Assembly (NCBI GenBank): GCA_009746045.1
Contig: RPFO01000035.1
Location: 30,001-94,000 of the forward strand
DNA length: 64,000 bases
DNA from: Mesostigma viride
Lineage: Eukaryota; Streptophyta; Mesostigmatophyceae; Mesostigmatales; Mesostigmataceae
Direction of reading: 5' to 3'
Under the pieces are notes generated by a model. The model had not been told where the DNA came from, ran no database searches, and saw only the letters and a list, made by a program, of their open reading frames with translations. Shown in pieces: positions 32,336-42,323 of the stretch. Both the position numbers and the translations under genes were made by a program. Position 1 is the first letter of the stretch; each line of letters begins with the position of its first letter.

Positions 32336-34582
32336 ATGGTCGTTATAAGCTCAAATTCGTCCGGCTTCAATATCGCAACAGGACTGGTGGAAGACGGGGT
32401 AGACGAACGAATCGCGGACGTCGAGAGCGATGTGCAAGCTCTCCAGCTCGCGGTTCACCCATTCGACCGACACGTGACGATCAACGGGGTACGATACATG
32501 TACCCAGGAGCGCCGACGAGGTTGCGTTTAGGGGATAACCATTCCGACTGGACAGTGACCAGCAATGGCGAGTCGAGTGGCATGCTTGAGGTCGACGGCG
32601 GAATCGTCGCTGGCTGGATCCGGATCTCGTCTCTATGGCTGATGGACCAATATTCGCGCATGTCCCAGATCGTCGCGGATCGTATTCTGACGCGCGAACA
32701 GATCGACTGGCTATTCGATCAACACGGCGTCGGGTATACGGCCCTTCCTGATCCGACCGCGACGTTTGTGTTAGAATATGAAGACGGAACACTTTCCGCG
32801 CCAGGGACCACGTTCACAGTATCGAACAACCAAGACATTCGGATTCGGCTCCCCTACATGGTCACCGGAGGCAGTAGCAGCGGAAAAAACGTCTACAGCG
32901 TCCAGGTCCTCGGCGCGCTCGACCCCGTCGTTATGAGTCAAACGGTAGACGGTCCATACATCGATGACATCCATTTCGGAAGCATGAGCCATGCCTACTT
33001 CGGCAAACTGATGAGCTACGAGCAAATCGGGTTCGCTACTACGAGAGACTTGAACAGAATACAGCGGATGCCCTACAGTATTCACATCACGCGCACGTAC
33101 TCCCCGTTAACGGCCTGGGACGTCGGGCGGATCGACCAGCCGATCGAGAGTTACTGGAGAACGACTGCGCCTTACCAGACATGGGTCGTCGTTGGCGACG
33201 GTGGCGTGCCTCCTCTCACGCTGGGAATCAAAAACACGACGCCATGGGCTTACCAACGGAAGCTGCCCATCTCGTGGAAAGTCGACAATGTCGCGTTAAC
33301 CGACGCCGCTGGTAGTTTCCAACTTGACGTGGACGGGGGACTGCGCGGAGAGGACGCGGTTACGTGTGCATTGACGTCGGCGGATCATGGGAAGCTCGCG
33401 TCGGCCGATGTGACGATCTACAACGACGCGACGATGACTACGTCTGCCACTCAGCGAAAAATGGCCGTCGTGGGCGTAGTGAAGACAGACCCACTCGTCC
33501 CGGCGATTCGAACACCGAGCCATTACTTTACAACGACGAGACCGGCGAGGATTGGAGTACAGATGTACGCAGACCATTCCACGGGATGGGGCGACGGCAC
33601 GCAGACGCCCGCAAATTACGCGATCGTCGCGGACGGGGCTGTGATCGGATCTGTCACTGGGGCAAATCTTTTTGACCATCTTCTGCCGCATTCGTCGCAG
33701 AAAACGGCCCAAATCACGCCTCGCTTCTCATGTCCGCGAGACGTCCCGAACCTTACCGGAGAGACCGTGACAGTGAGCGGACCTCCCACGACGTTCCATA
33801 GTCTCTTAAATTTCTCGCGAGACCCCGCGACAACACTGCAGCCTACACATGACAAGTACGAGCTCATACCTACACCCGCGAGTTTTTACGCGTTGTCCTC
33901 GAACGACGTCACGCCCCCAGAGAAGTGCGTCGTGTTTACCGACGAAGAGATCGACGGCCCGTTCCTGATATGCTTCGAGCTCGTTGTACCGTCTGGCAGC
34001 GCTTTCGTCTCTCTCTCGGACCACAATGACATCACCGGCAAATACCACCCCGCATTTACGGATGGGCACAACTGCTGGAGGAACCAAGGAGCATCCGACA
34101 ACTGGTGGTCGGTGTGCGGGATCAGTATAGACAAGGCAAACGGATCAATCGGTCTGTATCAGAACCGGAAAGCGGCCACACAATATACGTTAAACGCGAC
34201 GTGGTCCGGCGAGACGTATTTTTGGGTGGCGTTCCGGCGACGCTCTGACGGAGTTATCGAGCGATACATCTCGCACTTTCCTCCCGATCGTCTGAGCACT
34301 ATGACCAAGTTGACAAATTCAGTAACGGGCATTTTTACAGCCTCGCCGACTGGGATCGTAGCCCCGTACGCACCCGGTCAAGTTAGGATCGTTTTTCATC
34401 TGGATAGTGCCAACCAGACGATTTACAACAAGTGCGAGTTGATCGACGATACGACAGACACTGAATTCGTTTCCCTGACTACTACGAACCCGACCGGTCT
34501 CTACCTTTCATCAGGCGATACGATTACTCTCACCCACAGGGCACGTCGCCGCGTGAATGTAGCATATTGGGCAATTACATGA
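32336..34582 (+). CDS. PLV large virion protein, fibre- or spike-like (unrecognised family)
   Basis: 748 residues from the ATG at 32336, chosen over the upstream in-frame extension because that extension overlaps the divergent gene and the motif. Residues 10-45 have a heptad-like stretch (GVDERIADVESDVQALQLAV) of the kind that trimerises fibres. The rest is rich in beta-prone Thr/Ser/Gly segments and Asp, with almost no Lys clusters. It heads a tightly spaced plus-strand virion operon-like cluster: its TGA overlaps the next ATG (ATGA). By position it resembles the minor structural proteins of PLVs, but I cannot name a homologue. Confidence 0.7.
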   Translation: MVVISSNSSGFNIATGLVEDGVDERIADVESDVQALQLAVHPFDRHVTINGVRYMYPGAPTRLRLGDNHSDWTVTSNGESSGMLEVDGGIVAGWIRISSLWLMDQYSRMSQIVADRILTREQIDWLFDQHGVGYTALPDPTATFVLEYEDGTLSAPGTTFTVSNNQDIRIRLPYMVTGGSSSGKNVYSVQVLGALDPVVMSQTVDGPYIDDIHFGSMSHAYFGKLMSYEQIGFATTRDLNRIQRMPYSIHITRTYSPLTAWDVGRIDQPIESYWRTTAPYQTWVVVGDGGVPPLTLGIKNTTPWAYQRKLPISWKVDNVALTDAAGSFQLDVDGGLRGEDAVTCALTSADHGKLASADVTIYNDATMTTSATQRKMAVVGVVKTDPLVPAIRTPSHYFTTTRPARIGVQMYADHSTGWGDGTQTPANYAIVADGAVIGSVTGANLFDHLLPHSSQKTAQITPRFSCPRDVPNLTGETVTVSGPPTTFHSLLNFSRDPATTLQPTHDKYELIPTPASFYALSSNDVTPPEKCVVFTDEEIDGPFLICFELVVPSGSAFVSLSDHNDITGKYHPAFTDGHNCWRNQGASDNWWSVCGISIDKANGSIGLYQNRKAATQYTLNATWSGETYFWVAFRRRSDGVIERYISHFPPDRLSTMTKLTNSVTGIFTASPTGIVAPYAPGQVRIVFHLDSANQTIYNKCELIDDTTDTEFVSLTTTNPTGLYLSSGDTITLTHRARRRVNVAYWAIT

Positions 34583-35568
34583 CATCGTCGCTTGTCCCAG
34601 GCGAAACAAACCTCTACCGCGCGCAACTCACGGCGTCAAAAGACAACGTCATCCACGCTGTTTGTGAATTCCCACCATACAACCACGCGACACCGCTCAC
34701 CAGTTATTCGGTAAAGGTGTATGGCGTGCTTCCGGATCGACCCATGATAAACCGGTTCGAGGTCCGTCTACTATACGACGACGCCTTACTATACCGCATC
34801 AACGAGCGACCCATCCAAATTTACAGGGGTCCGGATTGGGAGAGTGGGACCTCGGCGATCGGTAACGGGTTCGTGGGCGATATTCCGTATGTCCAGGTGT
34901 CCGTGCTGATGCCGACTCCATTTCGCTACGAATTCGGTCACCTGTTCACAGCGACGTTCGAAGTTCGACCTTTGTCGCTTGTCGGCAGTCCTGACGGGAT
35001 TTTCATGGATCTGTCGGTGGCTCGTTTCTTCGGAGAGGGGCCGACAGAAATTGGGCTGATCACGGCGCTAGACGAGTGCGCGTATACGGATGCACGAGAG
35101 GCGAGACGAGTTTCGTTTTCCATCCGCGGACTGCGGACCGTCGCGTACGATTACATGCAGCCCGAGCTCTGGGAACTTGGTCCTCAGGGCATCATGAGCT
35201 TTCGCGATGACAATGGGAATATCGTTCCTCCCGCGACGACGCTAGACAAGTTCTACTGCCGCGTGCAGTTCACGCACGGAGCGCCGCCCTTGCTGGAGAT
35301 CGGGCACCCGTACAGATTTCTCGCAAGCGCTCTCGACTTTGTGTACCAACCCGGGAGTTCTGGCAGACTCATCGTCGGTCCTTCATGGCGTGTCGCGCCC
35401 GGATTCGACGAGACCGATGGAGTCTACGAAATACTACTGCGCGTCAACAAGACGCTCGGGTCCGGCAGCGCAGTCGCGTACATCAAGCCGCAAGTCGAGC
35501 ACTGTCGCTCGAGATCAGGAGTGGCGGCGAGTGGAGAGATCTTCGCGGCTGTGACTTGGCTCGTTTAA
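34579..35568 (+). CDS. PLV structural protein of unknown family
   Basis: 329 residues from the ATG at 34579, which overlaps the previous stop as ATGA; an ATG at 34567 is also in frame. The sequence is beta-rich (HAVCEFPPYNH, YSVKVYGVLPD, FRYEFGHLFTATFEV, YEILLRVNK) with no transmembrane or basic region. Its place between the fibre-like gene and the capsid genes suggests a virion component. Confidence 0.65.
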   Translation: MTSSLVPGETNLYRAQLTASKDNVIHAVCEFPPYNHATPLTSYSVKVYGVLPDRPMINRFEVRLLYDDALLYRINERPIQIYRGPDWESGTSAIGNGFVGDIPYVQVSVLMPTPFRYEFGHLFTATFEVRPLSLVGSPDGIFMDLSVARFFGEGPTEIGLITALDECAYTDAREARRVSFSIRGLRTVAYDYMQPELWELGPQGIMSFRDDNGNIVPPATTLDKFYCRVQFTHGAPPLLEIGHPYRFLASALDFVYQPGSSGRLIVGPSWRVAPGFDETDGVYEILLRVNKTLGSGSAVAYIKPQVEHCRSRSGVAASGEIFAAVTWLV

Positions 35569-35596
35569 AATCTTTGTGATATTTCAAGAACACACC

Positions 35597-36157
35597 ATGC
35601 CACGAAAGACATCGAAACGACCCGCCAAGAAACCGTCCAAAGCCCCGCGCAAGGCCCGCGCTCACCCGAAGAAGACCGCGACGACCGCGCTGACGAACTC
35701 GATTGTCATCCACTCGCCCCATGTGACCCGTCCCGCGAAGAAGGGGAAGGTCGCCGAAGTCCGCGGGTTTAAGGACGCGATGTTGTTGGCGGCTCTCGCT
35801 GCAAACTCTCGCCCTGTAGTCTACCCACCATTGTCCGCCTACGACCAACCGGCCTCCGTTCCGGCTCCAGAACCGGCTGCTGTCCTCGGCGCAGGGTCTG
35901 ACGAACCTCTCCGCGTAGAGATCGTGGGATCCGCGCCTCCGCCAGCTGCTAGAGAGCCCGTGGCGAGGACGCCGCCTCGTCCCAGAGTGCGAGTCGCCAA
36001 CGTGACCGATAGAGTCAATTGCACGGTCCCGGGCTGCAAGAATACGTTTGTCGATAGTCGGAGGTTGAATACTCACCTACGAGACAAACATCACGTGACG
36101 GAAGGTGTTCCTGTTGGCGATAAAGGTGCCGGTCCGAGCTCGCGGATAATTTTCTAA
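35597..36157 (+). CDS. PLV basic protein with a C2H2 zinc finger
   Basis: 186 residues from the ATG at 35597; the in-frame GTG at 35576 is less likely. The N-terminal 60 residues are Lys/Pro/Ala-rich (PRKTSKRPAKKPSKAPRKAR), like DNA-condensing proteins. The middle is Pro-rich. Near residues 141-166 lies one C2H2 finger, NCTVPGCKNTF, then SRRLNTHLRDKHH. It could be a core DNA-binding protein or regulator. AAAATCT precedes the start by about 25 nt, similar to other viral genes. Confidence 0.7.
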   Translation: MPRKTSKRPAKKPSKAPRKARAHPKKTATTALTNSIVIHSPHVTRPAKKGKVAEVRGFKDAMLLAALAANSRPVVYPPLSAYDQPASVPAPEPAAVLGAGSDEPLRVEIVGSAPPPAAREPVARTPPRPRVRVANVTDRVNCTVPGCKNTFVDSRRLNTHLRDKHHVTEGVPVGDKGAGPSSRIIF

Positions 36158-36183
36158 ACAGATCATAAACGATTTCAGTGCGA

Positions 36184-36483
36184 ATGGAGCTTTCGGATGC
36201 TGAGATGCTCCAGGTAGCCCAGTGGATGATCTTATACCCCGACGTCCCTCGCGAGTTCCTGGAATCGGCGATGTTCTATTGCAGGAATAAGCCGCTGACT
36301 GGGAAGGAAAGGCGACAGCTTAAACGTAGCGCGCGAGGTCTTGCGGGTGGCGAGGGGGAGGTCGTGGTCCACGGCAGGAACGAGATTAAATCGGAGCTTA
36401 TAACAGAGAATGAGGGATCACGTACAGGAGTGCCGGACGCTGACCCTAAGGACCGAGAACAGGACAAGGGGCAGTCTTCATGA
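36184..36483 (+). CDS. PLV small protein of unknown function
   Basis: 99 residues from the ATG at 36184. The N-terminal half is helical (LSDAEMLQVAQWMILYPDVP, then FLESAMFYC). The C-terminal half is charged and low in complexity. It overlaps the next gene by about 74 bp in another frame. No family recognised. Confidence 0.5.
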   Translation: MELSDAEMLQVAQWMILYPDVPREFLESAMFYCRNKPLTGKERRQLKRSARGLAGGEGEVVVHGRNEIKSELITENEGSRTGVPDADPKDREQDKGQSS

Positions 36484-37267
36484 TCCTACATGGGATATCC
36501 CGGCCGGGTTGCTCGAAGATTACCACGACGTCGGGCTGACCCTTCTTACGATCCCATTCGAACAGACGCACATCAACCAGACCAACCGCTCGTTCGAGGT
36601 GGTGATGCAGTCCGCCCACACTGTCTCGCTTCCACTTGGATCGTGGACGACTATAGAGAACAGACACAATATCGAGGCGGTCTTGCAGACCATCGACAGT
36701 TCGTTCGCGGTCACGTACGACCGCGCGAACAGTCTGTACACGTTCGCGGCCAGTTCGCCGTTCCAGCTACGAGTCGGCGAGTCCGTCGGGCGTGTCCTGG
36801 GACTCGTCCCGGGCGTTCACGCGTCCAATGACCAACACGTGATCGTGAGCAACCGACCCGCTACGAACGGACGCCTGAGAGCAGTCTATGTGTACGCCGA
36901 CATCGTGCGAGGGAATGTGATATCCGCGACTCACGGGGCTGTCTACGGAGGCTTGTTGGCGTGTTGTCCGAACCTCAGTAAATTCCTAGAACCGATCGTG
37001 TGGCAGGCACAGACTCCGCTATGGCAGCATATGAGGGACTCCCCGCGTGGTATCAGCCTCCGCCTGCTGGACGAGGACGACGTGCCGGTCCAGTTGTATA
37101 GTGACTGGGTCGTTCAGCTCAGTTTCCGGATATCGCCACAAAAAGCGATGGGCGTGGAGTCGCGGAAGATCGCGAGCGTCCTGCGGTACATGGCGCTGGG
37201 CGGGGAAGTCCTGCCTGCCAGAAAGATATCTAAGCCACCTGTTATTAACGACGACGAGGACGAATGA
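36410..37267 (+). CDS. PLV minor capsid protein (single jelly-roll, penton-type)
   Basis: 285 residues. The C-terminal two-thirds has the signature of penton-type minor capsid proteins of PLVs, virophages and Mavericks: LRAVYVYADIVRGNVI, then a GGLLACCPN segment, WQHMRDSPRGISLRLLDEDD, and a final VQLYSDWVVQLSFRI strand. It should form the pentameric vertices of the capsid. The start at 36410 lies within the preceding ORF; the next in-frame Met would remove conserved strands. The stop overlaps the next start (ATGA at 37264). Confidence 0.8.
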   Translation: MRDHVQECRTLTLRTENRTRGSLHDPTWDIPAGLLEDYHDVGLTLLTIPFEQTHINQTNRSFEVVMQSAHTVSLPLGSWTTIENRHNIEAVLQTIDSSFAVTYDRANSLYTFAASSPFQLRVGESVGRVLGLVPGVHASNDQHVIVSNRPATNGRLRAVYVYADIVRGNVISATHGAVYGGLLACCPNLSKFLEPIVWQAQTPLWQHMRDSPRGISLRLLDEDDVPVQLYSDWVVQLSFRISPQKAMGVESRKIASVLRYMALGGEVLPARKISKPPVINDDEDE

Positions 37268-37548
37268 GGCTCGATTTTGGAAAGGTTGTAAACACCATGC
37301 GAAAGATCGGACATGTGGCGGGAGACGCTATCAGGAAAGTGGGACATGGCGCGCGACTCGTGAAGGCGGCCGCGGGTGCTGCCGATTCGGCTCTCGGGCA
37401 TGTCCCGAGCAAGTTGATCGAATCGTCCCCAGTTCTTGGGACGGCGTACCGTGTCGCGAGAACCGGGTTGGACGCGTTGTCTTCCCTCGAGCGTAAGGTC
37501 GACGCGCACAAGGCCGCGAATCCGCTCTTGGGGCAGTTCCTCCACTAG
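37264..37548 (+). CDS. PLV small amphipathic virion protein
   Basis: 94 residues, starting within the stop of the minor capsid gene. It is short, basic and helical (VVNTMRKIGHVAGDAIRKVG, then Ala-rich AAAGAADSALGHVP). Its place between minor and major capsid genes is where related viruses keep small internal or membrane-active proteins, but sequence alone does not fix a role. Confidence 0.6.
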   Translation: MRLDFGKVVNTMRKIGHVAGDAIRKVGHGARLVKAAAGAADSALGHVPSKLIESSPVLGTAYRVARTGLDALSSLERKVDAHKAANPLLGQFLH

Positions 37549-37552
37549 CCAG

Positions 37553-37566
37553 GATTTTTATCTAAG
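37553..37566 (+). promoter_or_regulatory. candidate late promoter motif of the capsid gene
   Basis: GATTTTTATCTAAG lies 24 nt before the capsid ATG and occurs 14/14 identically (minus strand) before the coiled-coil gene. Shorter ATCTAAG/ATCTATCC forms precede the primase-helicase and ATPase genes. Confidence 0.55.
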
Positions 37567-37590
37567 TTAGCTGGTATACAACGCTCTCTC

Positions 37591-38889
37591 ATGGCATCCG
37601 ACGGTTCTTGGTACAATCGCGCTATTCCCAAAACGATGCAATACATCGTAAAGGCTCTCGGCCAGCACTCGACGTCCCGTGTGCAATTGTCCACTCTGTC
37701 CGCGAACACTGGTATCAAACAGGGTTCGGTTGTGGCTGTCCGCCTGCCGACGAGCGGATTTGCTGATCTCCACAGTTTCGCCATGTATTTCGTGGCGTCC
37801 CAGGCGGCTACGACTGGGTTCTGCAGGTTTCCGAGATACACTTCGTCGTTGATCAGGCGTTTGGAGGTGTTGGTCGGAGGCCAGAGCGTGGACTCCATCA
37901 ACGATTATCATCAGTTGTACCGGACCCTGCTTACCGTTCACGGCGGAGTCTGTTATGACAGTGCCCAGGCCCCGTCCGGGTGGTCCGCGGACAACACCAC
38001 CGACGTCGCACTGACAGACAGGGATGACGCGGCTAAGGCCAAGCACACAAAAATCCCTGGCGTGATTGACAACTGGCTCGGGTTCCTCTCTGGCGACCCT
38101 CGCGTGATCGATCTCAGTCTTTTTCCACCAATCGAGATCCGGATTACGTTGATGGATGGGAGTGTCATGATCCCCGGAGAGGCAGTGGCCGCGGACGGTG
38201 CTAAGCCCGCCATCCCAGCCTGCGCCGGCCCGGGGTTTCAGTTGGATGATATCCACTTCTCGATCGACACGTACAGGTTCCAGGAGGACGTGGTCTCTCA
38301 GGTATTCGCATCAAGGTTGGCAGAGGGCGGGACGCTGCCGTTCCGCTGGAAGACGTGGCAGTCTACGAAGCAGACGACCAGTGCCACTGCGTATAACATT
38401 AAGGCGACCCTCTCTTCTGCATCCGCGAGTAAAATCCTCGCCATCCAGGTCGACCCTGCCAAGGATGTCGCGAATGGATCCGGTGATACCATGTTCGACC
38501 ATACCGCTATGACCGCAGACACGCAGTTCCAGTTCGACATCAACGGGTCCCACCAGTCTCCCGCGTATCGCATGGGAGTGACAGAGGCATGGACTAACCT
38601 GATGAGCGCGTTCAACGACCAAGGGAACTCGCTGTCGTGCGCCAAGAACGGAATCACACCAGATACATGGCGAGACAAGCATTTCGTCATGGCGTGTCAC
38701 CTGAACATGCCAGGAGCTGGGTCCGAGTACCAGAGCGGTCTCGACCTTCGCGGGACTGCGGCGGTCGTCACCCTTCGCGTGGATAGAGCGGGTGCGGCGT
38801 GTACCTCGTACTTGTTTTGCGAGCTCGAGGCCAAGATGGACGTCGGAGCCGGGCGGCAGGCGGCCGTGTACCTGTACACTAGGAGTTAA
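37591..38889 (+). CDS. MCP: PLV major capsid protein (double jelly-roll type)
   Basis: 432 residues from the ATG at 37591 to a TAA, intact. Near residues 80-112 is SSLIRRLEVLVGGQSVDSIN followed by DYHQLYRTLL, the helix-strand segment characteristic of PLV and virophage capsid proteins. The rest is beta-rich with long Gly/Ser/Asp loops (FQLDDIHFSIDTYRF, LPFRWKTWQS). Length is at the short end for the family. It would form the hexagonal capsomers. This is the last gene of the plus-strand virion cluster. Unlike the recombinase and helicase it shows no frame break. Confidence 0.83.
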   Translation: MASDGSWYNRAIPKTMQYIVKALGQHSTSRVQLSTLSANTGIKQGSVVAVRLPTSGFADLHSFAMYFVASQAATTGFCRFPRYTSSLIRRLEVLVGGQSVDSINDYHQLYRTLLTVHGGVCYDSAQAPSGWSADNTTDVALTDRDDAAKAKHTKIPGVIDNWLGFLSGDPRVIDLSLFPPIEIRITLMDGSVMIPGEAVAADGAKPAIPACAGPGFQLDDIHFSIDTYRFQEDVVSQVFASRLAEGGTLPFRWKTWQSTKQTTSATAYNIKATLSSASASKILAIQVDPAKDVANGSGDTMFDHTAMTADTQFQFDINGSHQSPAYRMGVTEAWTNLMSAFNDQGNSLSCAKNGITPDTWRDKHFVMACHLNMPGAGSEYQSGLDLRGTAAVVTLRVDRAGAACTSYLFCELEAKMDVGAGRQAAVYLYTRS

Positions 38890-39200
38890 TTTGAAGCCCC
38901 CGTAACCTGTCCGGTAACTTCGACGCCCCCGTAACCTGCCCGGTAACTTCGACGGGCCAGGTTACGGGTCCGTATTCGTTGGCGGTTTGGGTTACCGGAC
39001 GGGTTACGGTACCATTCGGAATATTGGCCCCGAGATTCGGTACGGCCCAGTAACTGGGCCGGTTATGTTTACGGGGGCGTGAACGGCTTCGGTTCAGGTT
39101 ACGTTGGGGTATACGGGACGGGTCAGGTAGTGGTTACGGCGCCATAGCTGCCCCAATATTAGGCACTGGGGCGGTTACGGAGCCGTTATCGTTAACTGGA
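38890..39200. repeat. cluster of GTAACC/GGTTAC hexamers after the capsid gene
   Basis: More than a dozen GTAACC, GGTAAC or GGTTAC words in both orientations within about 310 bp, including a tandem pair (CCCCCGTAACCTGTCCGGTA and its neighbour). The element carries an origin-binding-type helicase, so an iteron-like origin or terminal region is a reasonable reading, but it is inferred. Confidence 0.6.
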
Positions 39201-40440
39201 TCGTAAACCGCGACATAGCTGGCAGCTCAGCTTGTTCGTTATAATATTCCCGAAAACGTTAGTGTTTTCGTTTTTTGAGTTTCGCTTTTAATTGTCCGGC
39301 ATTGACGTGAATAAATATGGGGGTGCGAAATCCGTCTGTTTCTTGCTTCATGCAATGCATATCTTTGTCGTCAGATAATCAGCTCTTTAGGCTATGCCCG
39401 ACCTTCCTATACTGCCAGCCTGCGGCAATGAGCCAGCAGAAGATATGGCGTGCCCAAGATTCCGCGCGAAGGCCGCTAATGGTCTTCCGGATGTGCAGTA
39501 AGTGCGGTAAAAGCTGCGAAAATTGCTTATAATGCCTGTAGGAAGCTCTTTGCGACAGTGTTTCCAAGCGAGTTCATTGTTCTTTTGACGCCAGATACAA
39601 AAGGCAAAGGGGGGCATCGTTTTTATTAGTCGGCAGTGCGGTTTCGAGAAGTGATGAGTCGGGCAGACGACCTCGCCACGACACCCTCGGCCCAAGCTTC
39701 GCATATCCCGGCAGCCATAAAGAAGCGCAGATTAAGCCAGGTGAGCGAGCCAGAGGGCCCAGAATCGTTGCTAACGCAAGGCAGCTTCTAAAAGGGTAGA
39801 AAGCTGGGTTGTTAAGACTTTCTCAAGAGCATGGTGCAGTGGTTATTGCCACCTTGTCCAGAGATTTGCCCTTGTCTTTCTGATTTAAAGACTGTTTTAA
39901 AGAGGGATGGGAGAACGTTTCCAACGTTGTAGCTTATTCATTACTGTGAAGAAAGAGCCTTTTCAGTTGCTGACAATGAGATGGAAACTGTCTCATGCAA
40001 ATTAACCAGGCAATGCAAGTGATGCAAGGTGAGGCCATGCATGGCTGATATTGCCTTCATGCGTGAGTTGAGCAGGAGACTGGCTGGGTGTGTGGCTGGC
40101 TAGGTGAGCGGGGCGTGTATGGGGTGTTGCAATGGTGAGGGCATGCGAGGCGGGCACATGCCTGGCTGGTTTGGGTGTTGGGTAGTTAGGTGGTTCGGTG
40201 ATTGTGTTGTTGAGTGGTTAGGTGGTTAGGTGGTTGTATAGCTGGGTGATTGGTTGTTTGGTTGTTTGATTGCCCAGAGAGCCTTGGGTGGGAGGCTTGG
40301 GCTATAGATGCTTCAAGGGATGCCTAGGCGTGGGTGGGTTCAATGGCAGGTGGGTGGCTGATAGGTGGATGCTTTGGTAAATGGCTGGCTGCGTAGGTGG
40401 GAGCACAGGCAGTTGGAGAGGGTGGGTGGCTGGCTGGCTG
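39201..40440. other. right flank of viral block, no gene seen
   Basis: No supported ORF; short frames only. From about 40080 the plus strand becomes GGTTGGGTGG-rich repeat DNA. The right limit of the virus lies somewhere near 39200-39320. Confidence 0.5.
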
Positions 40441-42190
40441 GTCATGGTGGGTGGATGAGTGCAAGGGCGGTCGGTTATTGGCAGATGCCCAGGTGGCTGG
40501 GTGATGATAGGCTTTGGGGACTTTGAAGTGGGTGGGTTGTTGGATGCATGAGTGAAACAACTGCACGTTTTTGAGGGTGGTGTGTTGGTGGTTGGTTGGT
40601 TAGGGATGTATGTGTGTGTGTGGGTTGGTGGGTGGGCCATTGGTGGCTGGTGGCTGGTGGATGTGTAGATGACTAGATGTGGGTGGGTGGGCGAAGGGAC
40701 GGGTAGATGGACGGGTGGGCGCACAGATATGGATGCGTGGATGGGTTTATGGTTGGGACCGACTCACCTATCACGGGTGAAGGGCTGTGCAGGTTTGGGG
40801 TGAGGTAGGTGCCGGGGTGCTGGCTGAGAAAATGCATGTGTGGGTGGGTCAGTGGGTGGGTCAGTGGGTATAAGGGTGTGGGGGCAGTGAATGGTTGAGT
40901 GGGTAGGTGCGTGGGTGGGTCAACTGTGGGTGGCCGGACGGGTGCATATGGGGCCAGCTGGCTGGGTGTTTAGGTGGTTGGGTGGTTGGGTGGTTGGCTC
41001 ATTGGATGGGGGAATGCCTGCTTATTACCTAGTTGGTGTGTGGGTTGCGCAGGTGCCTTGGTGGGTGGGTGGATGTCCAAGTGGGTTGGTAGGTGGTTGG
41101 GTGCCTAGGTGCACGCATGGTTGTATAAGTTGGGTAAGCACGTGCGCGGCTGGCTTGGTGGGTGGGTCACTGGGTGGGAGGACAGGTGGCTGTCTGGGTG
41201 CACGGGCGCGCGAGTGTGTGAGCAGTTGTGTGGGTGGGTGGCCAGGTGGCTGCATGGGTGGGCGACTGCATGGGTGGCTTGGTGCGCACAAAGTGCAAGA
41301 GATGGAGACATGGGATATGCCAATGCCATATCATGTGAGCATACGTGGATGCCAGGTGACATGTGCCAGCGTTGGGGTCACTGCACCTTGATATGCTCGC
41401 TCGGCATATTCTCGACATGTATTACTGTACACGCAGTGTATATCATGCATGGTGCGTGTTGGTAGCATTCAAATGGCTGTGTTAGTGATGTGGCATGTAT
41501 TATTCACCTTTCCTTCCCATTTTGCAATGTGCCAAGTAGTTTAGAGGCACGGTGTCATGGGGTATACATATGGACATGCACTGCACATCACAGCTTTGTG
41601 GCATACTGGCAATGCCTACCTTACATGATGGATTCTGCTAGCAATGGTCACCACTCAGGCATTCACATGCACCAAGGTTTTGCACACTGTTTGTACTAGT
41701 CATTCTTGAGTTGCCTGCAAAGATTTAAATGATGCGCCCCAGCTTGGAGAATGTTTTGGTGGGTAATGTTGTTAAAATTGTGGGTAAAAAAGCAAAAATG
41801 GTGACAATTGCTGGCAAATGTCACCATTTTGGGCTCTGCATGATCTGAATTTCTGCTCATGACTTGTTGAGACCTTGCTTCAGGTGCTGGCATGATGGCA
41901 ATAAGTTTTGGTGGCATTCTGACATTATTTGGGTTAAATATTGATTTTAAATGGCCATTAATGACAAATGCTAGCAAAATTTTGCTAGCATTTGTCACCA
42001 ACTAGGGCTCCAAATGGCGTAGAACTTTGTACAAGGTCAGAACAACTATTATTCATCACCACTGCAAAGTTACAGCATAATCTGAGATCAACTATTGTTT
42101 CTATGCAAGTGCAAGTGGTTTAGGTGGCCAGTTTTGGCCTTGGATCTGGAGTTAACTTAAGCAGGGAGTACCATGTAAACTTAACATTTT
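40440..42190. repeat. segmental duplication, copy 1 (~1.75 kb)
   Basis: Aligns along its length with 44370-46200: for example CTCACCTATC(A/G)CGGGTG, then CACTCAGGCATTCACATGCA and GGCTCCAAATG near the end. Identity is moderate, so it is old. The first part is TGGGTGGG-rich. Confidence 0.8.
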
Positions 42191-42323
42191 GACTCAACTA
42201 CTCCACCACTAGCCAGACACATCCCGGGGAGTGGTGGGATCCAATCCTAGGTCAATCGGACAATAAACTTGCCATGGGCCATAATTTATGTAAAAAAAAG
42301 GCCATTTCAAGGTGTTGTGTCCA

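Larger units (their letters stand above)
15232..39200. mobile_element. integrated Polinton-like virus / virophage-class element (decayed, interrupted)
   Basis: Hallmark genes present are a primase-helicase, a tyrosine recombinase, an FtsK/HerA packaging ATPase, a jelly-roll minor capsid protein and a double-jelly-roll-type major capsid protein, about 15 kb once the 9-kb insertion is discounted. Minus-strand replication and packaging genes face a plus-strand virion cluster. No DNA polymerase B or protease gene is seen. Terminal inverted repeats were not found, so both outer limits are estimates. Confidence 0.8.

Noticed and set aside
40080-41290. TGGGTGGG runs as telomeric repeat
   Set aside because: The words are irregular and not TTTAGGG-like; it is a degenerate G/T minisatellite.
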